From: UBA5972 sp964480735
GTDB lineage: Bacteria; Pseudomonadota; Alphaproteobacteria; Rhodobacterales; Rhodobacteraceae
Assembly (NCBI GenBank): GCA_964480735.1
Contig: CAYZQS010000079.1
Location: 1-11,902 of the forward strand
Reading direction: 5' to 3'
Length of the DNA: 11,902 nucleotides
Program-made: the position numbers and the translations under genes
Part shown: in pieces, positions 1-7,345 of the stretch
Layout of the letters: each line of letters opens with the position of its first letter
Numbering within the stretch: the first letter of the stretch is position 1
Notes under the pieces: model-generated
The model's database searches: none
What the model was told of the DNA's origin: nothing
Seen by the model: only the letters and a program-made list of their open reading frames with translations

Positions 1-737
1 GCCTGTTCCACCACCTGACCGCCGTACATAACCATCACCCGGTCGGCAATGCCGGCGATCACCCCCAGATCATGGGTGATCCAGACAATCGCCATGCCCA
101 GTTTTTGCCGCAGGTCTTTCACCAACTCCAGTATCTGCGCCTGAATGGTGACATCCAGCGCGGTTGTCGGTTCATCGGCGATCAGAACCTTGGGGTCACA
201 GGCCAGCGCAATGGCGATCATCACCCGCTGGCGCATGCCGCCGGAAAACTGGTGAGGGAAATCTGAAAGCCGCGCTTTGGCGTCGGGGATACCCACCAGC
301 TCCAGCAATTCAGCCGAACGCAACCTGGCCTCGCTTTTGCTCAGCCCCATGTGCTTGCGCAGTGGTTCCGCCAACTGATAGCCGACGGTAAATACCGGAT
401 TAAGCGACGTCATCGGATCCTGAAACACAAACCCGATGCTACTGCCACGCACGTCGCGCAGATCGTCGGCAGACATTTTAAGCAGGTCCTGACCGTCAAA
501 AACCACTGATCCTTGCTGAATTTCAGCCGGAGGCATTGGCAACAGCTTGATCAGCGACATCATGGTCACCGATTTGCCGGACCCGCTTTCACCAACCACG
601 CCCAGCAATTCACCGGGGGCCAGATTAAAGCTGACAGAATTCACCGCGTGGACTTCGCCACCGCGGGTTTTGAACACGGTTTTCAGGTCGGTCACGTCAA
701 GAATTGGCGCGGTCGTGTATTGTGCCCCGTCGGGCAT
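1..737 (-). CDS. Dipeptide/oligopeptide ABC transporter ATP-binding protein (DppD/OppD-like), 3' end cut off
   Basis: This is a cytoplasmic ATPase subunit that powers uptake of di- or oligopeptides through a membrane permease pair. The visible 245 residues contain Walker A GESGSGKS (about 49-56), the Q-loop FQDPMTSLNP (105-114), the signature FSGGMRQR (164-171), Walker B VLIADEP (184-190) and the H-loop THD (His222). The FQDPMTSLNP and FSGGMRQRV wording is typical of the DppD/OppD branch. The family usually has about 320-340 residues, so roughly the last 80-90 (including the C-terminal oligopeptide-binding-type extension) lie beyond the left edge. The ATG at 737 is chosen because AGGGGGAG sits about 6 bases upstream; an upstream ATG at 762 gives a different frame. 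The gene is divergent from the M20 deacylase run starting at 958, which suggests peptides or N-acyl amino acids as cargo. The substrate is inferred, not shown. Confidence 0.93.
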   Translation of the reverse strand, partial: MPDGAQYTTAPILDVTDLKTVFKTRGGEVHAVNSVSFNLAPGELLGVVGESGSGKSVTMMSLIKLLPMPPAEIQQGSVVFDGQDLLKMSADDLRDVRGSSIGFVFQDPMTSLNPVFTVGYQLAEPLRKHMGLSKSEARLRSAELLELVGIPDAKARLSDFPHQFSGGMRQRVMIAIALACDPKVLIADEPTTALDVTIQAQILELVKDLRQKLGMAIVWITHDLGVIAGIADRVMVMYGGQVVEQ

Positions 738-819
738 CGGCAGCTCCCCCTGAGATACTCCATGCAACAGATTCTTATGTGATCTTGTTGTTGCAGCTAT
801 TCCGTGACCAAGAGTAACC

Positions 820-870
820 ACGAAAATCCGTATCCAGCAACAAAGATTTTTCCATTTAGTCAATTTTCGT
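820..870. repeat. 8-bp inverted repeat in the divergent intergenic region
   Basis: ACGAAAAT at 820-827 is matched exactly in inverted orientation by ATTTTCGT at 863-870, with 35 bases between. The pair lies in the 220 bp AT-richer space (738-957) between the divergent transporter ATPase and ArgE-like genes, where a shared regulator would be expected to bind. Arms of 8 bp at this distance can arise by chance, so a paired operator is only a suggestion. I find no convincing -35/-10 pair in this intergenic region on either strand. Confidence 0.3.
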
Positions 871-906
871 AACGTCTTGCAGGATTAGGCTGCCGCTGCG
901 CTTGAC

Positions 907-925
907 GTTCCGCGGACTTCGGAAC
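907..925. promoter_or_regulatory. Short palindrome upstream of the ArgE-like gene
   Basis: GTTCCG (907-912) and CGGAAC (920-925) form a 6-bp inverted repeat around a 7-base centre. It ends 20 bases before the AGGGGA ribosome binding site (945-950) of the gene starting at 958. It overlaps TTGACG (902-907), the only -35-like hexamer nearby, for which no good -10 follows. It could be an operator or a small leader hairpin. The evidence is the symmetry and position only. Confidence 0.3.
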
Positions 926-957
926 AGTCTGGCACAAAGTTAACAGGGGAAATCCCA

Positions 958-2121
958 ATGAGTATGGATATGACTCCGTTGGAGATGCTGGAGAAACTGG
1001 TCTCGTTTCCTTCGGTTTCCAGTGAAAGCAATCTGCCGGTTATCGACTTTATCGAGGAATATCTGGCGTCACACGGCGTGGCGTCGCACCGGGTTTATGA
1101 CGCCACCGGTGACAAGGCCAATCTGTACGCCCTTGTGGGGCCAGAGGTAGAGGGAGGTGTTGTGTTGTCAGGGCACACGGATGTGGTGCCGGTCAAAGGG
1201 CAGGACTGGGACAGTGATCCGTTCACTGTAATGCGAAAAGGCGACAGACTGTATGGGCGGGGCACCTGTGACATGAAGGGTTTTGACGCGCTGGCGCTGG
1301 CGTTTGTGCCGGAGATGTTAAAGGCCGGGCTGAAACGCCCCATTCAGATTGCCATGTCCTTTGATGAAGAGGTCGGCTGTCTGGGCGCGCCGTCTATGAT
1401 TGATGAGATGCGCAAGGAACTGCCCAAGGCCGCCGCTGTTTTTGTTGGCGAGCCATCGATGATGAAGGTGGTGACCGCCCATAAGGGTGCCTATGGCATG
1501 GAAACCCATGTGCACGGCTTTGAAATTCACTCGTCTCTGATGCACCAGGGGGTTTCTGCCAATATGGCGGCGGCACGGTTGGTCAATTGGCTGCATAAGC
1601 GGTTTGAGGAAAACAGGGTGGCCACGCCCAATGACGTTGACGCAATGTTTGAGCCGCCCTTTACCACGTTGCACGTTGGTATGCTGAACGGTGGCACTGC
1701 AGGCAATATCACCGCGAAAGATTGTATTTTTTCCACCGACATCCGCTGCCCGGCGTCGCAGGACCCGATGGATTGGTACGCGCGTTATATGGAATTTGTC
1801 GGCGAAGTTGAGGCGGATATGCAAAAAATCCGGCCAGAAACAAAAATCACTGTTACACCGCGCCTTGGCAATCCGGGCCTGAAGCCGGAAGAGGACGGCG
1901 AAGCCGAGCGTCTGGCCCGGGTTTTGACCGGGGACAACGGCACCCATGTGGTGTCCTACGGCACCGAAGCCGGACAGTTTCAGGAACGGGATTATTCAGT
2001 GGTGATCTGTGGCCCCGGCTCGATCGAGCAGGCCCACCAGCCCAACGAGTTTATTTCCGTTGAACAGTTTGAGGCCGGTGCTGGCTTTATGCGCCGCCTG
2101 ATCACGCAACTTGCCACTTAG
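958..2121 (+). CDS. argE: ArgE-like N-acetylornithine deacetylase / M20 metallopeptidase-family deacylase
   Basis: This is a cytoplasmic di-zinc hydrolase of 387 residues, close to the usual ArgE length of about 385. Family members remove the acetyl group from N-acetyl-L-ornithine or related N-acyl amino acids. Visible M20 signatures are SGHTDVVPV (His73, Asp75), GRGTCDMKG (bridging Asp105), SFDEEVGCLG (catalytic Glu137 and ligand Glu138), VGEP (Glu165) and, near the C-terminus, GTEAGQF followed by QAHQPNE (His360). The dimerisation ('lid') domain is the stretch around residues 180-290. The start is set by AGGGGA 7 bases upstream of ATG 958; in-frame ATGs at codons 3 and 5 are less well placed. 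It is the first gene of a three-gene run with an M20D amidohydrolase 9 bases downstream. The setting next to a peptide transporter, with no other arg genes visible, argues for a catabolic role, so the gene symbol describes family only. Confidence 0.9.
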   Translation: MSMDMTPLEMLEKLVSFPSVSSESNLPVIDFIEEYLASHGVASHRVYDATGDKANLYALVGPEVEGGVVLSGHTDVVPVKGQDWDSDPFTVMRKGDRLYGRGTCDMKGFDALALAFVPEMLKAGLKRPIQIAMSFDEEVGCLGAPSMIDEMRKELPKAAAVFVGEPSMMKVVTAHKGAYGMETHVHGFEIHSSLMHQGVSANMAAARLVNWLHKRFEENRVATPNDVDAMFEPPFTTLHVGMLNGGTAGNITAKDCIFSTDIRCPASQDPMDWYARYMEFVGEVEADMQKIRPETKITVTPRLGNPGLKPEEDGEAERLARVLTGDNGTHVVSYGTEAGQFQERDYSVVICGPGSIEQAHQPNEFISVEQFEAGAGFMRRLITQLAT

Positions 2122-2130
2122 GAGAACGCG

Positions 2131-3303
2131 ATGCCCCTGATAAACCGATTTGCCGACCTGCACGCAGAAATTACCGCCTGGCGGCGGGACATGCACGAAA
2201 ACCCGGAACTGTTGTTTGACACCCACAGAACCTCTGCGCTGGTGGCCGAAAAACTGTCAGAATTTGGCTGTGACATCGTGGAAACCGGCATTGGCCGCAC
2301 CGGCGTTGTGGGGGTGATCAAGGGCAAGACCGATAATTCCGGCAAGGTGATGGGGTTGCGGGCCGATATGGACGCGCTGCCGATCTATGAAGCTACAGGA
2401 CTGGATTATAAATCCAAAGTTGAAGGCAAAATGCATGCCTGCGGGCACGACGGGCATACGGCGATGCTTTTGGGTGCCGCAAAATATCTGGCCGAGACGC
2501 GGAATTTTGACGGCACGGCGGTGGTGATCTTTCAACCGGCAGAGGAAGGCGGTGCCGGTGGCAAGGAAATGGTTGATGACGGCATGATGGAAGAGTTTGG
2601 CATTCAGGAAGTTTACGGCATGCACAATATGCCGGGGTATCCGGTGGGCGATTTTGCCATCCGGCCCGGGGCGTTCTTTGCCGCTGCCGATCAGTTCACC
2701 ATTGATATCGAAGGCAAGGGCGGGCACGCGGCCAAGCCACATGAAAGTGTGGATTCCACCCTGGTCGGCGCGCAAATCGTGGTGGCCATGCAATCGGTCG
2801 CCGCGCGCAATTCTGATCCGCTTAAATCTTTGGTGGTGTCTATCACGTCGTTTCGCACCGAAAGTGACGCCTATAACGTCATTCCCCAGCATGTGCAGCT
2901 GCGCGGGACCGTGCGCACGATGGACAAAGGCGTTCAGGACATGGCGGAGGAAAATATCAAAAGAGTGGCGATCAGTACCGCCAAGGCGCTGGGGGCGGTT
3001 GCAAAAGTTGACTACCAGCGCGGATATCCGGTGATGGAAAATGCAGCCGCGCAAACGGAGTTTGCTGTAAAAATTGCCAGGAAAGTGGCGGGCGAGGATC
3101 GGGTGAAAAACGATGCGCCGCAGATTATGGGCGCCGAGGATTTTTCATATATGCTGGAAAGCCGGCCCGGGGCTTATATTCTGGTGGGCAACGGTGACAC
3201 GCCCATGTGCCACCATCCGGAATATAATTTTGATGACGAGGCCATACCTGCCGGATGTTCTTACTGGGCGACGCTGGTTGAAACCGGCATGCCGGCGGCA
3301 TAA
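2131..3303 (+). CDS. M20D amidohydrolase (hippurate/N-acyl-amino-acid hydrolase-like)
   Basis: This 390-residue metal-dependent amidohydrolase belongs to the M20D family (HipO, ILR1, YtnL-type), whose members cleave N-acyl amino acids such as hippurate. Key sites are GLRADMDALPI (76-86), MHACGHDGHT (101-110, metal ligands Cys104 and His106), FQPAEEGGAGG (Glu138/Glu139), GMHNMPGYPVG (His165), GKGGHAAKPH in the lid domain (195-204), GAEDFSYML (334-342) and the C-terminal MCHHPEYNFDDE (His361 or His362). All expected ligands are present, so the enzyme looks intact. Its ATG lies 9 bases after the previous stop, and the ribosome binding site TAGGAG (2119-2124) overlaps that stop codon, which indicates coupled translation. 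It ends with a RidA-type gene starting within about 11 bases. The acyl and amino-acid specificity cannot be predicted from the sequence. Confidence 0.93.
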   Translation: MPLINRFADLHAEITAWRRDMHENPELLFDTHRTSALVAEKLSEFGCDIVETGIGRTGVVGVIKGKTDNSGKVMGLRADMDALPIYEATGLDYKSKVEGKMHACGHDGHTAMLLGAAKYLAETRNFDGTAVVIFQPAEEGGAGGKEMVDDGMMEEFGIQEVYGMHNMPGYPVGDFAIRPGAFFAAADQFTIDIEGKGGHAAKPHESVDSTLVGAQIVVAMQSVAARNSDPLKSLVVSITSFRTESDAYNVIPQHVQLRGTVRTMDKGVQDMAEENIKRVAISTAKALGAVAKVDYQRGYPVMENAAAQTEFAVKIARKVAGEDRVKNDAPQIMGAEDFSYMLESRPGAYILVGNGDTPMCHHPEYNFDDEAIPAGCSYWATLVETGMPAA

Positions 3304-3314
3304 GGCCAGTGGGC

Positions 3315-3803
3315 GTGACTGATCCTGAAACCCGGTTGACCGAACTTGGCCTGAAACTGCCACCGCCCATTGTGTTGCCGCCGGACCTGCAGCTGCCATT
3401 TTCTTTTGTGAACGTCAGGGGAGACCGCGCGCTTATCTCGGGCCATCCAAAACACACGGCTGACGGTGCAATTGCCGGACCCTACGGTCAAGTCGGTTTG
3501 GAATTAACCACCGGTGAGGCGCAGCTTGCCGCGCGGGACATCGGCCTGTCAGTTCTGGCCAATTTGAAAGCTGAAATCGGGGATTTGTCACGGGTTGCGG
3601 GGTGGCTGCGGGTGTTTGGTATGGTCAATTCGGCGCCGGGGTACAGTGAGCAGCATCTGGTTTTGAACGGGTTCAGCGATCTGATTGTAGCGGTTTTTGG
3701 CGAAAAGGTCGGGCGTCATGCGCGTTCCGCGATCGGTGTTGCCGGGCTGCCGTTGAACTTTGCCATCGAAGTAGAGGCGGAAGTTTTGCTGACAGGTGGC
3801 TAG
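3315..3803 (+). CDS. RidA/YjgF-family protein (imine/enamine deaminase-like)
   Basis: This small soluble protein of about 162 residues belongs to the Rid (YjgF/YER057c/UK114) family. Members hydrolyse reactive 2-imino/2-aminoacrylate intermediates to 2-oxo acids plus ammonia. The C-terminal motif HARSAIGVAGLP followed by IEVEA parallels the PARSCVEVARLP...IEIEA segment of E. coli RidA. The arginine of the ARS triplet (the substrate carboxylate-binding Arg105 of RidA) is therefore conserved, as is the glutamate of the IEVEA strand. The protein is longer than RidA (about 128 residues), which fits the longer subgroup of the family. The start is GTG. GTG 3315 gives AAGG-to-start spacing of 9 bases and a VTDPETRL N-terminus, while GTG 3309 (2 residues longer) is only 3 bases from AAGG. 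It is the last gene of the run, followed by a terminator. Confidence 0.88.
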   Translation: MTDPETRLTELGLKLPPPIVLPPDLQLPFSFVNVRGDRALISGHPKHTADGAIAGPYGQVGLELTTGEAQLAARDIGLSVLANLKAEIGDLSRVAGWLRVFGMVNSAPGYSEQHLVLNGFSDLIVAVFGEKVGRHARSAIGVAGLPLNFAIEVEAEVLLTGG

Positions 3804-3825
3804 GCTTGGCAACCAACCAAACGGA

Positions 3826-3838
3826 GCCCCTGCGGGGC
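3826..3838. other. Small GC hairpin after the RidA gene
   Basis: GCCCC (3826-3830) pairs with GGGGC (3834-3838) around a TGC loop, 23 bases after the stop codon. No T-tract follows directly, so alone it would be an mRNA 3'-end-stabilising hairpin or an accessory to the terminator just downstream. Confidence 0.4.
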
Positions 3839-3848
3839 ATTACCTTTA

Positions 3849-3872
3849 GCGGCGTGCCGCAGCGGTTTTTTT
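3849..3872 (+). terminator. Probable rho-independent terminator of the deacylase/RidA run
   Basis: GCGG (3849-3852) pairs with CCGC (3857-3860), and an alternative stem CCGC-A-GCGG (3857-3865) runs straight into seven Ts (3866-3872). A GC-rich hairpin followed by a T-run about 45-70 bases after the last stop codon is the standard intrinsic terminator layout. The two mutually exclusive stems leave the exact fold open. Confidence 0.65.
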
Positions 3873-3902
3873 GGATATTTTCACCGTAAAGAAGCCCCAC
3901 GG

Positions 3903-3931
3903 TTGACCTGATTGGCCGGGGTGGGTAGCAG
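3903..3931 (+). promoter_or_regulatory. Weak promoter candidate for the ABC-F gene
   Basis: TTGACC (3903-3908) lies 17 bases before TAGCAG (3926-3931), a good -35 with a poor -10 (3 of 6 matches). If used, transcription would start at about the A of the ATG at 3938, giving a leaderless or nearly leaderless message. There is no strong ribosome binding site before 3938 (only CAGGCGG). This is inference from spacing. Confidence 0.3.
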
Positions 3932-3937
3932 GCGGCT

Positions 3938-5764
3938 ATGGCGCGACCTCCCTTGCTTACGCTTTCGGCAATCGGGCTGACATTTGGCGGTGATCCGCTG
4001 TTGTCGGGTCTTGATCTGGTTCTGCAGCCCGGCCTGCGGGCAGCCCTTGTGGGGCGAAACGGTTCTGGCAAGACCACGCTGCTTAAGATCATGGCGGGGT
4101 TGCTGGAACCTGACAGCGGCCAGCGGGTTCTCAGCCCTGGGGTAAGCGTCGGGAATATGGAACAGGACCCGGATTTTGGCGGGTTTGGCACGCTGGGGGA
4201 TTACGCGGCATCAGGGTTGGCGGTTGAGCAGGATCATCTGGTTGGCCGTGCGGCGGAAAAGTTGAAGCTGGATTTGACTGTTGCGCCTGATCTGGCCAGC
4301 GGGGGCGAAAAAAGGCGGGCGGCCCTGGTTAAGATACTCGCCGAAGACCCGGATCTTTTGCTGCTGGATGAGCCCACAAACCATCTGGATATCGAGGCCA
4401 CGCTGTGGCTGGAGGATTATCTGGCGCAGGCGCGTAAAAGTTTTGTTTTGATCTCGCACGACCGGGCGTTCCTGCGGACCCTGACGGGCACAACCCTTTG
4501 GGTTGACCGGGGGGTCGTCAGGCGGCGCGACAGGGGGTTTGCGGATTTTGAAAACTGGCGGGACAGGGTTTTTGACGAAGAGGATCAGGCCCGGCACAAG
4601 CTGAACCGGCTGATCAAATCTGAAGGGCGCTGGGCGGTAGAGGGCATTAGCGCCCGGCGCAAACGCAATCAGGGCCGGGTGCGGCGGTTGGCGGATTTGC
4701 GCAGCGAACGCAGCGGGCAGATTATGCGCCAGGGCGTGGCAAAGCTGGAATTGGGCACAGGGCAGAAATCCGGCAAACTGGTGATAGAGGCCAAAGATAT
4801 TCAGAAAGACTTTGACCAGAACACGGTGCTGCAACCGTTTTCAATCAAGATTGCCCGGGGCGAACGGGTGGCGATTGTCGGCCCCAACGGAGCCGGTAAA
4901 ACCACGCTGGTCAATATGCTGACCGGCAAGCTTACGCCTGATGCGGGTTTGGTTCGGCTGGGCAGCAATCTTCGTGCGGCGGAATTTGATCAGAACCGCA
5001 CAGCGCTTGATCCGGACGCCAGCCTTTGGGACAGCCTGACCGGTGACAAATCTTTAGGCATCAGTGGTCGCAATGATCAGATCATGGTACGGGGCCGGCC
5101 CAGACATGTGGTGGGTTACCTGAAAGAGTTTCTGTTTGACGAAAGTCAGGCACGCGGGCCGGTGCGGGCGCTTTCGGGTGGCGAAAAGGCGCGGTTGTTG
5201 CTGGCGCGGATATTGGCGCGGGAAAGCAATCTGCTGGTTCTGGATGAGCCGACAAATGATCTGGACGTGGAAACGCTGGATTTACTGCAGGAAATTCTTG
5301 ACGATTATGACGGCACGGTTTTGCTGGTCAGCCACGACCGGGATTTTCTGGACCGCGTGGCCAGCACCACGATTGCGATGGAAGGTGGCGGGTCGGCGGT
5401 GGTTTACGCTGGTGGCTGGACGGATTATCAGGCGCAGCGGGGCGATCCACCCACAGTATCGGGCACGCAGGCCCCGGCAAAGAAACCAAAGTCCAACGCG
5501 CAAAAAACGGCGGGACAGGCCCCGGTATCTGGTGTGGCCAAAAGTCTGACCTATGTGGAAACTCACAGATTGCAGACCCTGCCTGACACTATTGCCCGGC
5601 TTGAGGCCGAGATTGCCAAGCTTGAGGTGGCGCTGTCTGATCAGGACCTGTTCAATCGGGCACCGGATAAATTTGCCAAGATCAGTGATGGACTGGTTGA
5701 ACGTCAGGCGGCACTGGTGGCAGCCGAAGAAGACTGGTTGGATCTGGCCGAGCGGTCAGAATAA
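3938..5764 (+). CDS. uup: ABC-F family ATPase, Uup type
   Basis: This soluble tandem-ATPase of 608 residues has no membrane segments. ABC-F proteins act on ribosomes or, for Uup, are also linked to DNA branch-structure tolerance and transposon excision; they are not transporters. Domain 1 has Walker A GRNGSGKT (39-46), signature ASGGEKRR (120-127), Walker B LLLLDEPTNHLD (140-151) and SHD (His174). A basic linker spans about 190-280. Domain 2 has Walker A GPNGAGKT (315-322), signature LSGGEKAR (412-419), Walker B LLVLDEPTNDLD (432-443) and SHD (His466). Both catalytic glutamates (145, 437) are present. A Pro/Ala/Lys-rich stretch (503-530) leads to a C-terminal coiled coil (about 545-604), the feature that favours Uup over EttA. 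The first signature has Ala where Leu is usual. The start is ATG 3938. It is convergent with the gene ending at 5769, 4 bases away. Confidence 0.92.
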   Translation: MARPPLLTLSAIGLTFGGDPLLSGLDLVLQPGLRAALVGRNGSGKTTLLKIMAGLLEPDSGQRVLSPGVSVGNMEQDPDFGGFGTLGDYAASGLAVEQDHLVGRAAEKLKLDLTVAPDLASGGEKRRAALVKILAEDPDLLLLDEPTNHLDIEATLWLEDYLAQARKSFVLISHDRAFLRTLTGTTLWVDRGVVRRRDRGFADFENWRDRVFDEEDQARHKLNRLIKSEGRWAVEGISARRKRNQGRVRRLADLRSERSGQIMRQGVAKLELGTGQKSGKLVIEAKDIQKDFDQNTVLQPFSIKIARGERVAIVGPNGAGKTTLVNMLTGKLTPDAGLVRLGSNLRAAEFDQNRTALDPDASLWDSLTGDKSLGISGRNDQIMVRGRPRHVVGYLKEFLFDESQARGPVRALSGGEKARLLLARILARESNLLVLDEPTNDLDVETLDLLQEILDDYDGTVLLVSHDRDFLDRVASTTIAMEGGGSAVVYAGGWTDYQAQRGDPPTVSGTQAPAKKPKSNAQKTAGQAPVSGVAKSLTYVETHRLQTLPDTIARLEAEIAKLEVALSDQDLFNRAPDKFAKISDGLVERQAALVAAEEDWLDLAERSE

Positions 5765-5768
5765 GCGC

Positions 5769-7238
5769 TCACGTGCAGCCTTTTGGCGGTACAAAGCTAT
5801 AACGGTAGCTTTTGGTAACACCGGTAAGATTGCGGCGCATGGGCAAAACGATGGTTTGCGTGGGGGTTGCCGTTGGAAATGCCACCCGCATCCGGTCCAA
5901 AACATCGTCCCCGGTGACTTCCAGCAAGACAGCGCCCAATTTGGTCTGGACCGCCGGATCATAGGTTTTCGTCTGGGTTATATAGCCAAACGGCACGCGC
6001 CCGATATTCCGACGGCCATAAATGGCGATCATATTGGCGCGGCGTTGTTCGCTAAGGGCATAGGCGGGGCCGCAGTCAAACTGGCTGTCCCAGTCCTTTA
6101 AAATATGCGCGGCAAGTTCGGGTCCGGGTTCCTGCGCGATGGTGTGCGGTGGCCCAAACAAGTACAAAACCGGGGCAAGCGCATATATCGCCAGCCAGAA
6201 ATACACCGACACATTGAAAATTTGCCGAGTCAGGCGATGCAGTCGAAATTCAGTGACAAACATCACATTTACCAGCAGGAAAAAGCCAACCACCGGTGCC
6301 TGAAACCGAATGTGAAACTTTATGCCGGACAGGGCCAGGGCCGTGCCAAACAGCAACATCATCGCAAGCAGGGTCACCAAAAACCGTTTTGTGTCGTTTG
6401 CGTCCTCAACAAATGGCGAGTTGCGGCTGCGCAGCCCGGCCCAAAACAAAATAAATCCCCCCGGCAGGGCCAGTATCAACGCGCCAAACAAGGCGGTAAA
6501 CGCACGGCTGAATATGGCGGTCTGAAAATTGCCCGCCTGACCCATCCGAAGCCAGAAAAACCCGCCGTGCTGAAAGTTGTTCAGCATCCACATTGCGTGG
6601 GGGGCTACAACAATCAGGGCGACAACGACCGCAACCCACGGTCCAGCGCCCAGCCACAATCGGCGGTGGCTTGGGATCATAACGCTGGCGGCCACCACAG
6701 ATGCAACCAGAATTATTGCATAATATTTTGTAAGCGTCGCCAGCCCGATGAACAGCCCGGCCAAAATCCATCCACGCAGGTTTTTGGGCGCTTCAATACC
6801 CCGCAGCACATAGTGGAGCGCACCGGCCCAAAGCGGCATTTGCGCCATGTCTTCGTTGATCGAGTAGCCGGGCATGGACCAGATTGTCATCAACATCGAC
6901 GTCACAAGCGTGATCATCAAAAGCTTCATCTGCTCCGGGTTCAATATGCGTGCACCGATCAGCCAGAAATACCTGATTGCAATGAGGTTGAGCAGCGATT
7001 GCAGCGCGATAGCGGTCCAGCCGTCATAATAGGGCACCTGTAAAACCATCCACCCCAACCACGTGGAAAGTGGCGGATGGCGCAGCGTTCCCATCAGTGG
7101 AAAGTCACGGCCCAGTGCTGTCAGCCTGCTGGCATCAGCATGAAAGGTTGGCAATATCGTCGCGGTCAGAACAATCGGCGCCAAAAATATCAAAACGAGG
7201 CAGATCAGTTCGCTTTGGCTGAACTTTGTTTTTGGCAT
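5769..7238 (-). CDS. Polytopic GT-C glycosyltransferase-like protein (ArnT/PMT, GT39-related), copy 1
   Basis: This 489-residue inner-membrane protein has about ten or eleven hydrophobic segments: roughly 11-30, 76-95, 104-120, 134-146, 156-170, 172-188, 198-216, 246-268, 286-304, 312-328 and 342-362. A non-membrane C-terminal domain of about 125 residues follows. The first large loop holds HADAS (Asp35, candidate for the acidic catalytic residue of GT-C enzymes) and RHPPLSTWLGW (53-63), like the HPPL motif of ArnT/PMT_2 proteins. LATLTKYYAI (167-176) is another recurring family motif. GT-C enzymes transfer sugars from polyprenyl-phosphate donors to lipids, glycans or proteins on the periplasmic side; donor and acceptor are unknown here. 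ATG 7238 starts just before the first membrane segment, with no clear ribosome binding site. The 3' neighbour is convergent (4 bases), and the upstream neighbour is a paralogue 107 bases away on the same strand. Confidence 0.82.
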   Translation of the reverse strand: MPKTKFSQSELICLVLIFLAPIVLTATILPTFHADASRLTALGRDFPLMGTLRHPPLSTWLGWMVLQVPYYDGWTAIALQSLLNLIAIRYFWLIGARILNPEQMKLLMITLVTSMLMTIWSMPGYSINEDMAQMPLWAGALHYVLRGIEAPKNLRGWILAGLFIGLATLTKYYAIILVASVVAASVMIPSHRRLWLGAGPWVAVVVALIVVAPHAMWMLNNFQHGGFFWLRMGQAGNFQTAIFSRAFTALFGALILALPGGFILFWAGLRSRNSPFVEDANDTKRFLVTLLAMMLLFGTALALSGIKFHIRFQAPVVGFFLLVNVMFVTEFRLHRLTRQIFNVSVYFWLAIYALAPVLYLFGPPHTIAQEPGPELAAHILKDWDSQFDCGPAYALSEQRRANMIAIYGRRNIGRVPFGYITQTKTYDPAVQTKLGAVLLEVTGDDVLDRMRVAFPTATPTQTIVLPMRRNLTGVTKSYRYSFVPPKGCT

Positions 7239-7345
7239 CTATGAGGGGCTCATGATCGTTGCGGCGGGTTGGCGGCGTTTTGACAAAATCGCTTTGAGTA
7301 TTCAAGATTTTTTGTTGAACGGGTCGGGGTATTTTCAGCGCAATA

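Noticed and set aside
2257..3054. 265-codon minus-strand open frame inside the M20D amidohydrolase gene
   Set aside because: This is a shadow frame; the plus-strand product carries all M20D ligands, and the antisense product has no recognisable motifs.
6105..7043. Long plus-strand open frame of 312 codons inside the first GT-C gene
   Set aside because: It is the antisense shadow of a convincing membrane-protein gene, and its translation is Gln/Lys/His/Arg-rich without domain motifs.
7239..7253. Four-codon open frame directly abutting the start of the first GT-C gene (minus strand)
   Set aside because: It is too short to judge, with no Shine-Dalgarno; most likely chance.
7280..7308. TTGACA with CAAGAT at 17 bases, a plus-strand promoter in the gap between the two GT-C genes
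   Set aside because: The -35 is perfect, but the -10 matches only 3 of 6, and the direction is antisense into the 3' end of the second GT-C gene with no plus-strand gene to serve. An antisense transcript is possible but unsupported.
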